Positions 20,756-31,194 of a DNA stretch of 64,000 nt are shown here, piece after piece. The notes beneath the pieces are model-generated. The model was given only the letters and a program-made list of their open reading frames with translations, had not been told where the DNA came from and searched no databases. Each line of letters starts with the position of its first letter. The stretch's first letter is position 1. A program made the position numbers and the translations under genes. Source of the stretch: Sulfurimicrobium sp. (lineage in GTDB: Bacteria; Pseudomonadota; Gammaproteobacteria; Burkholderiales; Sulfuricellaceae); NCBI GenBank assembly GCA_030652035.1, contig JAUSBJ010000045.1, forward strand, positions 46,250-110,249. The letters are read 5' to 3'.

Positions 20756-22371
20756 TCTTTCACGACACTTGCCACCACACGTGGGTCCTGTTTTGCCAGC
20801 TCCTTGGCTGCCTTGAGATTCTCTTCATAACCCGCCGCCTGGCTTGCTTTTGCGAGCGCCTCAGGCGAAATCTCGGCCACATCCTCTTCTTCCGCCCCGG
20901 CCACGCCCGCATGCGCATGCGGGCGGGCAAGATCGCGCAAAATGGGACGAATCACACCAAACACCAGATAGAACAGCAAGGCGGCAATCAGCAGGTTTTT
21001 TGCGACCTCTTTTACCAGAGCCATATTACCCGGTTCTTTCCACAAAGGAACAGCAGGGATTTCTTCTGCCTCACTTTCGGTAAAAGCGGCATTGACCACA
21101 TTCAAGGTATCTCCACGGGTCGGGCTGAAACCCATTGCCTCCTTGACCAGATTTTCGATCTGGCTCAACTCAGCCTGCGTGAGCGGTTTGTTCGCACCCT
21201 TTGCATCCTTGCGGTGATTCACCACCACCGCCACGGAGAGGCGCTTGATGCCGCCCACAGGCTGCCGAATATGCTGGATGGTTTTATCCACCTCGAAATT
21301 GACGGTGGATTCCTTATGGACATTTCCACCGCCGGCAGCCGTTCCCGCCGCCCCCCCAGCGCCAGGCGCTGTTGCAGTGATTGGCGCACTCGCCGCCCCC
21401 GGAGGCTGGTTGGACAGGGCACCCGGCACACCGCTGGCCTGCTTGCCGGCATCGCCACTGGTTTCGCTCATCTGCTGACTGCGGATAGCGGCTTCATTTG
21501 GCACAGGATTGGGTTTGTAGGTTTCCGCTGTCTGCTCGACCATGGAAAAATCCAGGTCGGCTGCCACTTGAGCCTTGATGTTACCCTGCCCCAATATCGG
21601 CATCAGGATGGACTCGATACGTTTGACGTAGCTCTGCTCGACCTGGTGCAAGTAATCGAGTTGTGTCGGATCCAGGCCTGCATGGGCACCTGCACCCTCC
21701 CCCGCGCCTGTAAGCAGATTGCCGTTCTGATCCACCACCGTTACATTCTTTAACGGCAGATCCGGCACACTACTCGAAATAAGGTGCGCAATGCCGCTCA
21801 CCTGAGCCGCATCTAGGCTACGGCCTGGATAAAGGCTCAGCAAAACGGAAGCGCTGGGTTTTTGCTGTTCACGAATAAAGACCGAGGGGCGCGGAATGGC
21901 AAGGTGCAAGCGCGCGCCCTGCACTGCTGAAAGCGACTGGATGGAGCGGGTGATTTCACCCTCCAGGGCACGCTGGTAATTGACCCGCTCCTGAAACTCG
22001 CTCATGCCGAGTTTCTGTCCATCCATCAACTCGAAACCGACAACGCTTCCCTTGGGCAATCCCTGCGAGGCAAGGCGCAGGCGCATTTCATAAACCTGAT
22101 TGGCGGGCACCAGAATTGCTCCCCCGCCTTCGGCCATCTTATAAGGGACATTCATCTGCTGCAGGGAAGAAATAATCGTTCCACCGTCACGGTCGGAAAG
22201 ATTGCTGTAAAGCACCCGGTAATCGGGCGTCTGGGACCACATCCAACTACCAGACAGGAGCGCTATGAGCGCGGCCACAGCAAACATCAAGCCCAACTTC
22301 TGCTGATTGCTCAAATGGCCGAATCCTCCGCGCAATCTGCCTAAAGCCGTGTCCTGGGCCGCTACTGCCAT
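20737..22371 (-). CDS. fliF: Flagellar M-ring protein FliF
   Basis: LSGSWMWSQTPDYRVLYSNLSDRDGG and full-length FliF. Confidence 0.97.
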   Translation of the reverse strand: MAVAAQDTALGRLRGGFGHLSNQQKLGLMFAVAALIALLSGSWMWSQTPDYRVLYSNLSDRDGGTIISSLQQMNVPYKMAEGGGAILVPANQVYEMRLRLASQGLPKGSVVGFELMDGQKLGMSEFQERVNYQRALEGEITRSIQSLSAVQGARLHLAIPRPSVFIREQQKPSASVLLSLYPGRSLDAAQVSGIAHLISSSVPDLPLKNVTVVDQNGNLLTGAGEGAGAHAGLDPTQLDYLHQVEQSYVKRIESILMPILGQGNIKAQVAADLDFSMVEQTAETYKPNPVPNEAAIRSQQMSETSGDAGKQASGVPGALSNQPPGAASAPITATAPGAGGAAGTAAGGGNVHKESTVNFEVDKTIQHIRQPVGGIKRLSVAVVVNHRKDAKGANKPLTQAELSQIENLVKEAMGFSPTRGDTLNVVNAAFTESEAEEIPAVPLWKEPGNMALVKEVAKNLLIAALLFYLVFGVIRPILRDLARPHAHAGVAGAEEEDVAEISPEALAKASQAAGYEENLKAAKELAKQDPRVVASVVKDWVGAE

Positions 22372-22453
22372 TGATGAGCTCTGTGTCTGTTAACCCCTGC
22401 TAAACGCACCGGGAAGAGAAAAAAAAGAAACCTCCGCAAAAAAACCAGAGGCA

Positions 22454-22771
22454 TCATACCTGCATATTCATAATATCTTGATACGCGGAAACCAGCTTGT
22501 TTCGCACCTGAACCATGGCCTGAAAAGACACGTTCGCTTTTTGCAGGGAAATCATCACTTCCTGCAGACTGGCATCGGTCTCACCCAGTTCAAAATTTTT
22601 CGCCATTGCGGAAGATTCTTGCTGCGCGCTATTGACTTGGTCAACAGAGTTTTTGAGCAAAGCGGCAAAATCTGCCCCCCCTTGCGGCGCTTGCTGCGGA
22701 CTTCCACCTGCTGCCACGGCAGCAGTCGCCTGCATCTGACTGAGAAGCTGATCAATTCCCTGTATATTCAT
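22454..22771 (-). CDS. fliE: Flagellar hook-basal body protein FliE
   Basis: C-terminal LQEVMISLQKANVSFQAMVQVRNKLVSAYQDIMNMQV. Confidence 0.96.
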   Translation of the reverse strand: MNIQGIDQLLSQMQATAAVAAGGSPQQAPQGGADFAALLKNSVDQVNSAQQESSAMAKNFELGETDASLQEVMISLQKANVSFQAMVQVRNKLVSAYQDIMNMQV

Positions 22772-22826
22772 GGCTAAAAATTCTCCGGCATCAGTTTATA
22801 TGCCACAACCAAGCAAAAACCATACC

Positions 22827-24176
22827 TCAATCACACCCGGCCTGCCCTGAGGCAGCGCCTTCTTCCCGATATTGCTGCAATTTGTAACGCAAGGTACGCT
22901 CGCTCATCCCCAACCGCTGCGCGGCCAACTTGCGCGACCCCTTCACTGCGGCCAGCGCCTCCATGATATGCGCCCGCTCCAGCGACTTCATGTCCAATGG
23001 CGGCTCCGTAACCAACTCAATCCCTGACGGGGGCGGCTCTTTCCTCTCAGGCTGCGGCAGGTGCAAATGCTCAGCCTCGATCAAATCCCCCGGCGCCAGA
23101 ATCAGCGCGCGCTGTATGACGTTCTCAAGCTCCCTGATGTTACCCGGCCAGCCATATTGCGTCAATTGCCTTGCCGCCCCCTCTGACAGGGAAATCCCGG
23201 CACGCCCGAAGCCGGCGGAAAAACGGCTAATAAATTGCCGTGCCAGCGGCACGATGTCGGCGAGTCGCTCTCGCAACGCAGGCATCTCCAGCGGGAACAC
23301 ATTCAGGCGATAATAAAGGTCTTCACGAAACCTGCCGCGCTTCACCTCGGCCGCCAGGTCGCGATTGGAAGTGGCCAGCACACGCACGTCCAGAGGAATT
23401 GCCTTGCGCCCACCGACGCGCTCCACCTCCCTCTCTTGCAACACGCGCAACAATTTGGCCTGTAGCGCCAGCGGCATTTCCGACACCTCATCCAGCAGCA
23501 AGGTACCGCCCTGAGCCTGCTCAAACTTGCCGGACTGGGACTGCTGGGCACCGGTAAAAGCCCCCTTTTCATAGCCAAACAGGGTCGCTTCCAGCAGATT
23601 CTCGGGGATCGCGGCGCAATTGATGGCCACAAAAGGGCCGTCCGCATGCGGGGAAAAGCGGTGAATAAAACGCGCCACGACTTCCTTGCCGGTGCCACTT
23701 TCGCCCGTAATCATGACGGTCGCCACGGTTGCCGCCACCCGCTGCGCCAAGGCAAACAGCTCGCGCGAACGCACATCTTCGGCAATCATTTCTACCGCCC
23801 CATCGGCGGGGGCCGGCAGCATATAACGCACCACTTCGGCCAGCAAGGTATCCGGCTCAAAGGGCTTGGTCAGGTAATGGCACGCCCCTGCCCGCATTGC
23901 TTCCACTGCCTTGTCGATCATGCCGTAGGCGGTCATCAGCAACACCGGCACATGCGGATAAGCCTGCTTGATTTCGAGCAGCAGCGTGTATCCATCCATC
24001 GGTTGCATCTGCACATCCGTCACCACCAGCCCAACGGTGCGGCGACGCAGCATTTCCAGGGCAATCACGCCATCCGCAGCGCTAATTGCCTCATATCCGG
24101 ACAACGCAAGGGTGTCGCATAAGGCCTCGCGTAAATCCCTGTCATCTTCAACAATCAAAATCGGCAGTGTTTTCAT
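22827..24176 (-). CDS. Sigma54-dependent response regulator (FleR/FlrC-like)
   Basis: REC domain, AAA+ GESGTGKEVVARFIH, GAFTGA motif, Fis-type HTH; next to fli genes and a kinase. Confidence 0.9.
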   Translation of the reverse strand: MKTLPILIVEDDRDLREALCDTLALSGYEAISAADGVIALEMLRRRTVGLVVTDVQMQPMDGYTLLLEIKQAYPHVPVLLMTAYGMIDKAVEAMRAGACHYLTKPFEPDTLLAEVVRYMLPAPADGAVEMIAEDVRSRELFALAQRVAATVATVMITGESGTGKEVVARFIHRFSPHADGPFVAINCAAIPENLLEATLFGYEKGAFTGAQQSQSGKFEQAQGGTLLLDEVSEMPLALQAKLLRVLQEREVERVGGRKAIPLDVRVLATSNRDLAAEVKRGRFREDLYYRLNVFPLEMPALRERLADIVPLARQFISRFSAGFGRAGISLSEGAARQLTQYGWPGNIRELENVIQRALILAPGDLIEAEHLHLPQPERKEPPPSGIELVTEPPLDMKSLERAHIMEALAAVKGSRKLAAQRLGMSERTLRYKLQQYREEGAASGQAGCD

Positions 24177-24332
24177 TTATCCTGGATATTCCACAAATTC
24201 ACGCGATGATTGCACAGGATCATGTTTCAAAGGCCCATTTTGAGAAAAAGTGGCGCAATGATGCATGTTGCCCAGCCAAGGAAGTTTCCGCACAAAACAC
24301 AAAGACCGGTAAACACGCTTGCACATATTGAA

Positions 24333-25511
24333 TCATCCGGCTTGCGTTTGTTCCACTGGCAAGCACAGCACAAATTCACTTCCTTCTCCGGGGGCGGAGC
24401 GCGCCTCCACACTTCCGCCATGAGCTTCAGCCACATTACGCACAATCGCCAGACCAAGGCCAGTACCCTCGCTACGCGTAGTAAAGAAAGGCTCAAACAG
24501 CCGGCCACTCACTGTCGCATCAAAACCTTGCCCAGTATCGCTCACGCTCAGTTGCAACGTACCGGCATCAAGACGCCTTGCTCGCAGCGCAACCCTGCCG
24601 CCGACATCACAAGCCTGCAGGGCATTTTCCAAGAGATTCAGCAACGCGCCGGTCAGCGCCTTGCGATCTGCGCGCAACAGACAATCGGGACAAAGATCCT
24701 CAACCATCAGGAAAACGCCGCGCTCCAGCATTTGCGGCTCCATGATCTGCGTCAGATCCGCCAGCAACCCCGACAACGGCAGAATCTCACGCGCACCTGC
24801 CTGGCCTTTGACGAAAGACAGCATATCCTGAATCAGGTGTTCCAGATGGCGCAAACGCGCCACGGCCTTGCCCGCAAACCGGGTTCGATCCGTCTCGGCC
24901 AGTCCCGGCTTGCTCAAGTTGGCGGTATACAACAGCGCCGTAGCGAGCGGGGTGCGCAGTTGATGCGCCAGGCCGGCGGCCATCTCGCCCATTGCCGACA
25001 AGCGTTGATGGCGCTGCAACTCCCGCTCCATCTGGTGGGCCTCTGTCACATCGTGCAACAGTACAATCTGTCCACCCAATCCATCCAGAGGGTTGATCGA
25101 GAGATTGAGCCGGCGCGGCGAACCATCCGCAGCCGTCATTTCCCATTCGTGCGGCGTAGCTGTCTGGCACAGATTGCATGAAAGTGCCGCCTCCCACTCC
25201 TGCCCATCCACGTCTTCACCCAGCAAGCGCCTCGCGGCAGCATTCGATTCGCTAATCCGTCCCGCGCCATCCACCACCACCACACCTGCCGGCAGCGCAG
25301 CCAGAAGCATGGCCAGGCGCTGAGACAAGGCTTCCTTTTCCAGAAACTGGCGGCGCAATTCACCATTGGCTACGGCCAACTCGCCCGTCAGTCTTTCAAC
25401 CTGGCCCTGCAATTCATGGTAGGCGCCGGTAAGCTGGGCAGAGGCCTCATTAAAAAGGCTAAAAGCCTGCTCCAGTTCCTGCGGACTGATCTGCTTCATT
25501 TCATCGCTCAA
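24333..25511 (-). CDS. PAS sensor histidine kinase (FleS/FlrB-like)
   Basis: MGEMAAGLAHQLRTPLATALLY (H-box) and GTGLGLAIVRNVAEAHGG. Confidence 0.9.
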   Translation of the reverse strand: MSDEMKQISPQELEQAFSLFNEASAQLTGAYHELQGQVERLTGELAVANGELRRQFLEKEALSQRLAMLLAALPAGVVVVDGAGRISESNAAARRLLGEDVDGQEWEAALSCNLCQTATPHEWEMTAADGSPRRLNLSINPLDGLGGQIVLLHDVTEAHQMERELQRHQRLSAMGEMAAGLAHQLRTPLATALLYTANLSKPGLAETDRTRFAGKAVARLRHLEHLIQDMLSFVKGQAGAREILPLSGLLADLTQIMEPQMLERGVFLMVEDLCPDCLLRADRKALTGALLNLLENALQACDVGGRVALRARRLDAGTLQLSVSDTGQGFDATVSGRLFEPFFTTRSEGTGLGLAIVRNVAEAHGGSVEARSAPGEGSEFVLCLPVEQTQAG

Positions 25512-25759
25512 GCTTCACTCCACACCCAATCAGCCACCAAATTAAATCTATTTCAACTGGATTATATACCGGAAGATATGGCGAAAAATGTGGCCGCAGG
25601 CCCCATTAAACCAACACGGTCTTTGGTACAATCAGGGAATCCCCTATGACCACATCGGGCCGTACACCAATTAACGGATGGATCAGCGGCTAAGAGCATT
25701 TTCATGCACGAGTTAGAACCTGCACTATATTTTTGCTTTCCTGAGGAGGCACACCCATC

Positions 25760-27412
25760 ATGCTCAGCCGATTGACCATCCGCGCCCGCCTTATCCTGCT
25801 TGCCGCCTTGATGTCCCTGCTGCTGGCAGGCAGCGGCACCACCGGCATGCTGGTCGTGGATTCATTTAGAAAATCATCAATAGAAGCAAATGAAAACCAC
25901 TTGGCGCCCACCATCGAATTAAGCCAGATCGGCAGCCTCATGGCGCAGAACCGCGCGCTTATCCTCCTCGCATTGCAGCATGACCCTGCCGGCCCATCGA
26001 GCAAGCTGCATGATCACGCCGTCACCGTCCATACGGACGAAATCCTCACGAACAAAGACAAAATCACCGAGTTATGGCAACAGTTCATGAAGCGCAAATG
26101 GCCCCCGGAAGCCCGTAAACAGGCCGAAGAGCATGGCGCACAAAGAAAAAGATATGTAGTGGAAGGCCTGATGCCGGCACGTGAATCCATTCTCGCGGGC
26201 AAGTTCGACGATGCACATCGCATCACTGAAAGCGCAGTGACACCCTATTTCAATGCCGCCAGCGAAACCCGCACCCGATTATTCCAGGGCATCATAGACG
26301 GGAACAAGCAGGCTATCGAGAAAGATGAACAGCGTTTTTCACTGATCCGCAACCTTACCATCGGCGGCATCGCAGGCGGCATCGCTATTGGCATCATCGT
26401 CGCCTACCTCATCATCAGCGGCATTTCCCGCTCCATCACCGACCTGCGCCAGGCGATTACCCGCATGCAGGCCAGCAATGACCTGGCCCTGCGCGCACCT
26501 GTCCATGACAGCGACGAAATCGCCCAGGCAGCACAGGCATTCAACGGCCTCGCCGCCACCTTCCAGGGCATCATCCATGATGTCCATGCCAGTTCGGAGC
26601 AACTGGCCGAAGCCTCCACGCAACTCGCCACAACCGCACACAACGTTGCCCAGGGCTCAAACCGGCAAAGCGAAGCTGCCGCCAGCACTGCTGCCGCAGT
26701 TGAGGAAATGACGGTAAGCGTGGCATCGGTGGCAGACAATGCCGAAGAAGTACGGAAAATGGCGCAGAACAGCCTGCAGGAAACAGCGAAAGGCAACATC
26801 AGCCTGTCGGAACTGATCGGCGAGGTGAGCGAGGTCGAAACCGCCGTGGATGAAATTGCAAACGCCGTAAATGAATTCGTGCATAGCACCAGCGTCATCA
26901 CCAACATGACCAAACAGGTGAAGGACATTGCCGAACAGACCAATTTGCTTGCCCTGAACGCCGCCATCGAAGCGGCCCGTGCCGGCGAACAGGGCCGCGG
27001 TTTTGCCGTGGTGGCCGATGAAGTGCGCAAACTGGCGGAGAAATCTGCTCAATCTGCAAGCCAGATCGACGCGGTCACCCAAACCCTCAACAGCCAGTCC
27101 GCCGGCGTTGAGCACGCCATCGCGCGCGGCCAGAACTCCCTGCGCTCAAGCCAGGATCTTCTGGAAAATGTGGCAGTGGTGCTGGCGGAAGCCAACAACT
27201 CGGTAAGCGACGCCACTGGCGGTGTTGACAACATCACCGCCTCGGTCAACGAACAGAAATCCGCCGCCCATGAAATCGCCCAAAACGTTGAGAATATTGC
27301 ACAAATGGCGGAAATCAACAGCCAGGCCAGTAACGAGACTTCACGAGCCGCGCACCATCTGAAACAGCTTGCCGGCAATCTGAACAGCATCGTTGGGCGC
27401 TTCAGGGCTTGA
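25760..27412 (+). CDS. Methyl-accepting chemotaxis protein
   Basis: N-terminal TM and sensor domain, HAMP, signalling hairpin [38 protein letters not shown]. Confidence 0.95.
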   Translation: MLSRLTIRARLILLAALMSLLLAGSGTTGMLVVDSFRKSSIEANENHLAPTIELSQIGSLMAQNRALILLALQHDPAGPSSKLHDHAVTVHTDEILTNKDKITELWQQFMKRKWPPEARKQAEEHGAQRKRYVVEGLMPARESILAGKFDDAHRITESAVTPYFNAASETRTRLFQGIIDGNKQAIEKDEQRFSLIRNLTIGGIAGGIAIGIIVAYLIISGISRSITDLRQAITRMQASNDLALRAPVHDSDEIAQAAQAFNGLAATFQGIIHDVHASSEQLAEASTQLATTAHNVAQGSNRQSEAAASTAAAVEEMTVSVASVADNAEEVRKMAQNSLQETAKGNISLSELIGEVSEVETAVDEIANAVNEFVHSTSVITNMTKQVKDIAEQTNLLALNAAIEAARAGEQGRGFAVVADEVRKLAEKSAQSASQIDAVTQTLNSQSAGVEHAIARGQNSLRSSQDLLENVAVVLAEANNSVSDATGGVDNITASVNEQKSAAHEIAQNVENIAQMAEINSQASNETSRAAHHLKQLAGNLNSIVGRFRA

Positions 27413-27566
27413 ACCTGCGCAAGGTTGGCACCTTCATCACATGGACTTAAACCATTTTGCCGACAGGGCCTTTATGCGCTTGACCACCCCGATGCTTTTC
27501 CGTTAACTTCAGAAAAAAGCACATATAAATACCGGCAATAATAAAGATCAGCGAGGGGAAACTGCG

Positions 27567-27777
27567 ATGAAAAAAAACCTGAGACGCGCCGCGCTCAGCA
27601 TCCTGAACCTGTCTGATCGGCATGGTCGTGCTGTTTGCCCTGATGCCCAGCATTTCAACCGCCTTCGGCCTGGGCAGCATCGGCTTGACCGCGCACAACC
27701 TGGCACTTGCCACCAACCTCGGCCTGTTCATTGCGCGCGCCTTGGTCACTCCGCTCAAGGACATGGGAAAACCATAA
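27567..27777 (+). pseudogene. Possible frameshifted small membrane protein ORF
   Basis: RBS GAGGGG and ATG at 27567 (MKKNLRRAALSILNLS), then a different frame continues as IGMVVLFALMPSISTAFGLGSIGLTAHNLALATNLGLFIARALVTPLKDMGKP to TAA at 27775; frames differ by one base. Confidence 0.4.
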
Positions 27778-27931
27778 CCGCCATCCGCCACACCCTCGCC
27801 GCATACGGCGAACTGTAAGATATGACGCATAATATTGAGAAACACCGTCAAGCGCTTCAAGATATAATGCACCTGCGCGAAAAATTGGTTATCCTCCATT
27901 CGTAGCGGAACCCCTTGGAGTCAAAATAAAG

Positions 27932-28876
27932 ATGTCAGAACTGTTAAAACGAATTGATGCCCGTACCAAGCTCGCCGGCACCAACAAGCTGGAAATCCTG
28001 CTATTCACCTTGGGCACGGATCAGAACAGCGGACGCAAGGAAACTTTCGGCATCAATGTCTTCAAGGTCCGCGAGGTCATGCGCGTTCCGGAAATCACGC
28101 GCGCACCGGACATGCCGCCTTCCGTAGAAGGTATGGTCAGCCTGCGCGGCGCGCTGGTGCCGGTGGTGGATCTGATCAAATACACTGGCATCGTGACTGG
28201 CGCACCTCCAGAAATCATGATTGTCACCGAGTACAACTCCCGCACCCAGGGCTTTCTGGTGGAAAGCGTGGACACTATCCTGCGGCTTGACTGGTCGGAA
28301 ATCAAGGTGCCACCTGAAATGCTGATGGCGCAGATGGGCGGCCTGGTGACTGCCGTCACCCAACTCCAGGACGGTCGCCTGGTCATGTTGATGGACGTGG
28401 AGAAAATCCTCGCCGAGACCACCCATTACGACGAACACGAGATCATCTTTTCCAGCCTGGTACCCTTACAGGAAGAACGTACCATCTTCTTCACGGATGA
28501 CTCCCCGGTTGCGCGAAAGCAGATCGAACGCACCCTGGAAGCCATGAATATCCGTTTCCGCAGCGCCACCAACGGCAAGCAGGCATGGGAAGATCTTCAG
28601 CAAATCGCCGCGCGCGCCGAGGCTGCCAAGCTACCCGTAAAAAACTTCATTCAGCTGGTATTGACCGATGTGGAAATGCCGGAAATGGATGGCTATTTTC
28701 TTACCAAGAACATCAAAAGCGACCCACGCTTTGCAGGCATTCCTGTCATCATGCACTCCTCACTAAGTGGAGCATCGAATCAGGAACTGGGGCGCTCCGT
28801 GGGGGTTGACGAATATGTCTCGAAATTCGAACCTGCCAAGCTATCTGAAATCCTTACTCGCCGCTTAATGAGTTGA
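27932..28876 (+). CDS. cheV: Chemotaxis protein CheV (CheW-REC fusion), copy 1
   Basis: N-terminal CheW-like domain (FGINVFKVREVMRVPEITRAPDMPPSVEGMVSLRG) and C-terminal receiver domain. Confidence 0.92.
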   Translation: MSELLKRIDARTKLAGTNKLEILLFTLGTDQNSGRKETFGINVFKVREVMRVPEITRAPDMPPSVEGMVSLRGALVPVVDLIKYTGIVTGAPPEIMIVTEYNSRTQGFLVESVDTILRLDWSEIKVPPEMLMAQMGGLVTAVTQLQDGRLVMLMDVEKILAETTHYDEHEIIFSSLVPLQEERTIFFTDDSPVARKQIERTLEAMNIRFRSATNGKQAWEDLQQIAARAEAAKLPVKNFIQLVLTDVEMPEMDGYFLTKNIKSDPRFAGIPVIMHSSLSGASNQELGRSVGVDEYVSKFEPAKLSEILTRRLMS

Positions 28877-28895
28877 CTTTTCCAGGACCGACATC

Positions 28896-29834
28896 ATGAC
28901 GACCCAAGCCCATGCCGCGCTGATCGAATCGGTTGATGCCCGTACCAAACTGGCCGGCTCCAACAAGATGGAGATTCTCCTGTTCACACTGGGAACGGGA
29001 GAATATTTCGGCATCAACGTGTTCAAGGTACGCGAGGTATCGCAAACCCCCTTCATCACCAAAACGCCCCACATGCCGGGCGGCGTGCTGGGAGTGATAT
29101 CACTACGCGGCAATATTATCCCGGTACTGGCACTGGCGGATTTCATGCAGCTCGACAACGTGCCGGAAGGCACGGGCCAGACCATGATTGTTACCGAATA
29201 CAGCAAGCACACACAGGGTTTTCTGGTATATGAAGTGGATCGCATCGTGCGTGTCGACTGGGAAAAGATCAAACCGCCGCAATCCATGCTGGCAGGCGCC
29301 GAAGGATTGATCACGGCCATCACCGAACTTCCAGACGGGCGCCTGGTATCGATTATCGACGTGGAACAGATTCTGGTGAATGCGCTCGGCATGGAGGCGA
29401 TTCCCGAGTTGGTTCCAATCGACATGCCGTCGGAACAATACCTGTTCTTTGTGGATGACTCTGCCATCGCGCGCAAGGAAATCATGATGACCCTGGACAA
29501 GCTGGCAGTCCCTTATCAACAGGCAAACAACGGCAATGAAGCATGGGAAAAACTACAGAATCTCGCAGCGCGCGCGCAGCATGACGGCATGCCGGTCAGC
29601 AACCTGATCAGCCTGATCCTGACCGATGCCGAAATGCCGGAAATGGACGGCTACGTACTCACCAAAAAAATCAAGAATGACCGCCGCTTCGAGGGAATCC
29701 CGGTAGTCATGCACTCCTCCCTGTCTTCTGATGCAAACCGCAGCATGGGAAAAGCGGTGGGAGTGGATGCCTATGTGGCAAAATTTGACCCCACAGTCCT
29801 GGCGGAAACGCTGCGGCCGTTGTTGATGAAATAA
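28896..29834 (+). CDS. cheV: Chemotaxis protein CheV (CheW-REC fusion), copy 2
   Basis: Same architecture as copy 1, 19 bp downstream (FGINVFKVREVSQTPFITKTPHMPGGVLGVISLRG). Confidence 0.92.
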   Translation: MTTQAHAALIESVDARTKLAGSNKMEILLFTLGTGEYFGINVFKVREVSQTPFITKTPHMPGGVLGVISLRGNIIPVLALADFMQLDNVPEGTGQTMIVTEYSKHTQGFLVYEVDRIVRVDWEKIKPPQSMLAGAEGLITAITELPDGRLVSIIDVEQILVNALGMEAIPELVPIDMPSEQYLFFVDDSAIARKEIMMTLDKLAVPYQQANNGNEAWEKLQNLAARAQHDGMPVSNLISLILTDAEMPEMDGYVLTKKIKNDRRFEGIPVVMHSSLSSDANRSMGKAVGVDAYVAKFDPTVLAETLRPLLMK

Positions 29835-29872
29835 CAGGTAGTGGACATTGAGAAGCGCTAACTGGAGTAGCT

Positions 29873-30265
29873 ATGGTAGATAAGAATTTAAAAATCCTGG
29901 TCGTGGATGATTTTTCCACAATGCGCCGAATAGTGCGCAACCTGCTTAAGGAACTGGGTTTCACAAACGTCGATGAAGCAGAAGATGGCGTGGTCGCGCT
30001 CGGCAAACTCAAAGGCGGCAGTTTCGAGTTTGTCGTAAGCGACTGGAACATGCCCAACATGACAGGTATCGAGTTGCTCCGAGCGATACGTGCGGATGCC
30101 GCGCTCAAGCATCTTCCAGTAATGATGGTGACCGCCGAAGCCAAGAAGGAAAACATCATCGAAGCGGCGCAGGCAGGCGCCAGCGGCTATATTGTGAAGC
30201 CGTTCACGGCGGCGACGCTGGAAGAAAAACTGAACAAGGTGTTCGAAAAAATGGTGGCCAAATAA
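29873..30265 (+). CDS. cheY: Chemotaxis response regulator CheY
   Basis: Single receiver domain: [58 protein letters not shown]. Confidence 0.97.
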   Translation: MVDKNLKILVVDDFSTMRRIVRNLLKELGFTNVDEAEDGVVALGKLKGGSFEFVVSDWNMPNMTGIELLRAIRADAALKHLPVMMVTAEAKKENIIEAAQAGASGYIVKPFTAATLEEKLNKVFEKMVAK

Positions 30266-30370
30266 ATCACAATCAGGCTCACGCCCGTGATTGCCGCATA
30301 TCCAGCAGCAGCGCATGGCGGATATCGAATAAAATCTTTGAAAAACAGGTAAAGCAAGGGGAGGTGACGA

Positions 30371-31147
30371 GTGAGTAACACGCCACAGAACAGCGGTGAT
30401 TCAGACGATCTGGAAGCACTGTTTGACAGTATCGTAATGGCAAGTCAGGCTACTGAACCACCTGCTGAAGCAACACCACCAAAATCTTCAGCAGCCGATA
30501 CAAGTACGACAACAGTCGTTGATAGCGGCGACGAGTCCTCCAGTGACAAAGTATTTTCATCGCTTGGCCACATGACGCGCAAGCTGCACGATACGCTACG
30601 CGAACTGGGCTATGACAAGACGCTGGAAAAGGCGGTTGAAGGACTGATCCCAGACACGCGCGATCGCCTCAACTATATCGCTGTCAAGACAGAACAAGCC
30701 GCTGAACGGGCGCTCTCCGCAACAGAAGTCGCTCAGCCGCTGCAGGAAAAGATTGAATCCGGCGCCTCCGCCTTGTCGGGAAAATGGGACCGCATGTTCA
30801 GCAACCAGCTGAGCGTGGATGAATTCAAACAACTGGTGTCGGACACCCGCAGCTACCTCCATGAGGTGCCCAAGCACACCCAGGCCACCAATGCCCAGTT
30901 GATGGAAATCATGATGGCGCAGGATTTCCAGGATCTGACTGGCCAGGTGATCAAGAAAGTCATCGATCTGGCGCAGCAGGTGGAAACACAATTGCTCCAG
31001 TTGCTGATCGACAGCACCCCTGCAGAAAAACGCAACGAAGTGGATATTGGCCTGTTGAACGGGCCGGTCGTCAATACCGAAGGCCGTTCCGATATCGTCA
31101 CCAACCAGCAGCAGGTAGACGATCTGCTGGAGAGCCTGGGATTCTGA
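30371..31147 (+). CDS. cheZ: Protein phosphatase CheZ
   Basis: MEIMMAQDFQDLTGQVIKKVIDLAQQVE and C-terminal QQQVDDLLESLGF CheY-binding tail. Confidence 0.95.
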   Translation: MSNTPQNSGDSDDLEALFDSIVMASQATEPPAEATPPKSSAADTSTTTVVDSGDESSSDKVFSSLGHMTRKLHDTLRELGYDKTLEKAVEGLIPDTRDRLNYIAVKTEQAAERALSATEVAQPLQEKIESGASALSGKWDRMFSNQLSVDEFKQLVSDTRSYLHEVPKHTQATNAQLMEIMMAQDFQDLTGQVIKKVIDLAQQVETQLLQLLIDSTPAEKRNEVDIGLLNGPVVNTEGRSDIVTNQQQVDDLLESLGF

Positions 31148-31194
31148 GCCATGCGACCGGATCAAGGCGTCAATAACAATATACGGGAGAAATC

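Noticed and set aside
22772-22830. TGGCATATAAACTGATGC upstream of fliE as a sigma54 promoter
   Set aside because: Spacing between the GG and GC elements is wrong for RpoN (-24/-12).
27447-27899. 150-aa minus-strand ORF after the MCP gene
   Set aside because: No RBS or recognisable domain; the plus strand shows a better (frame-disrupted) small ORF signal.
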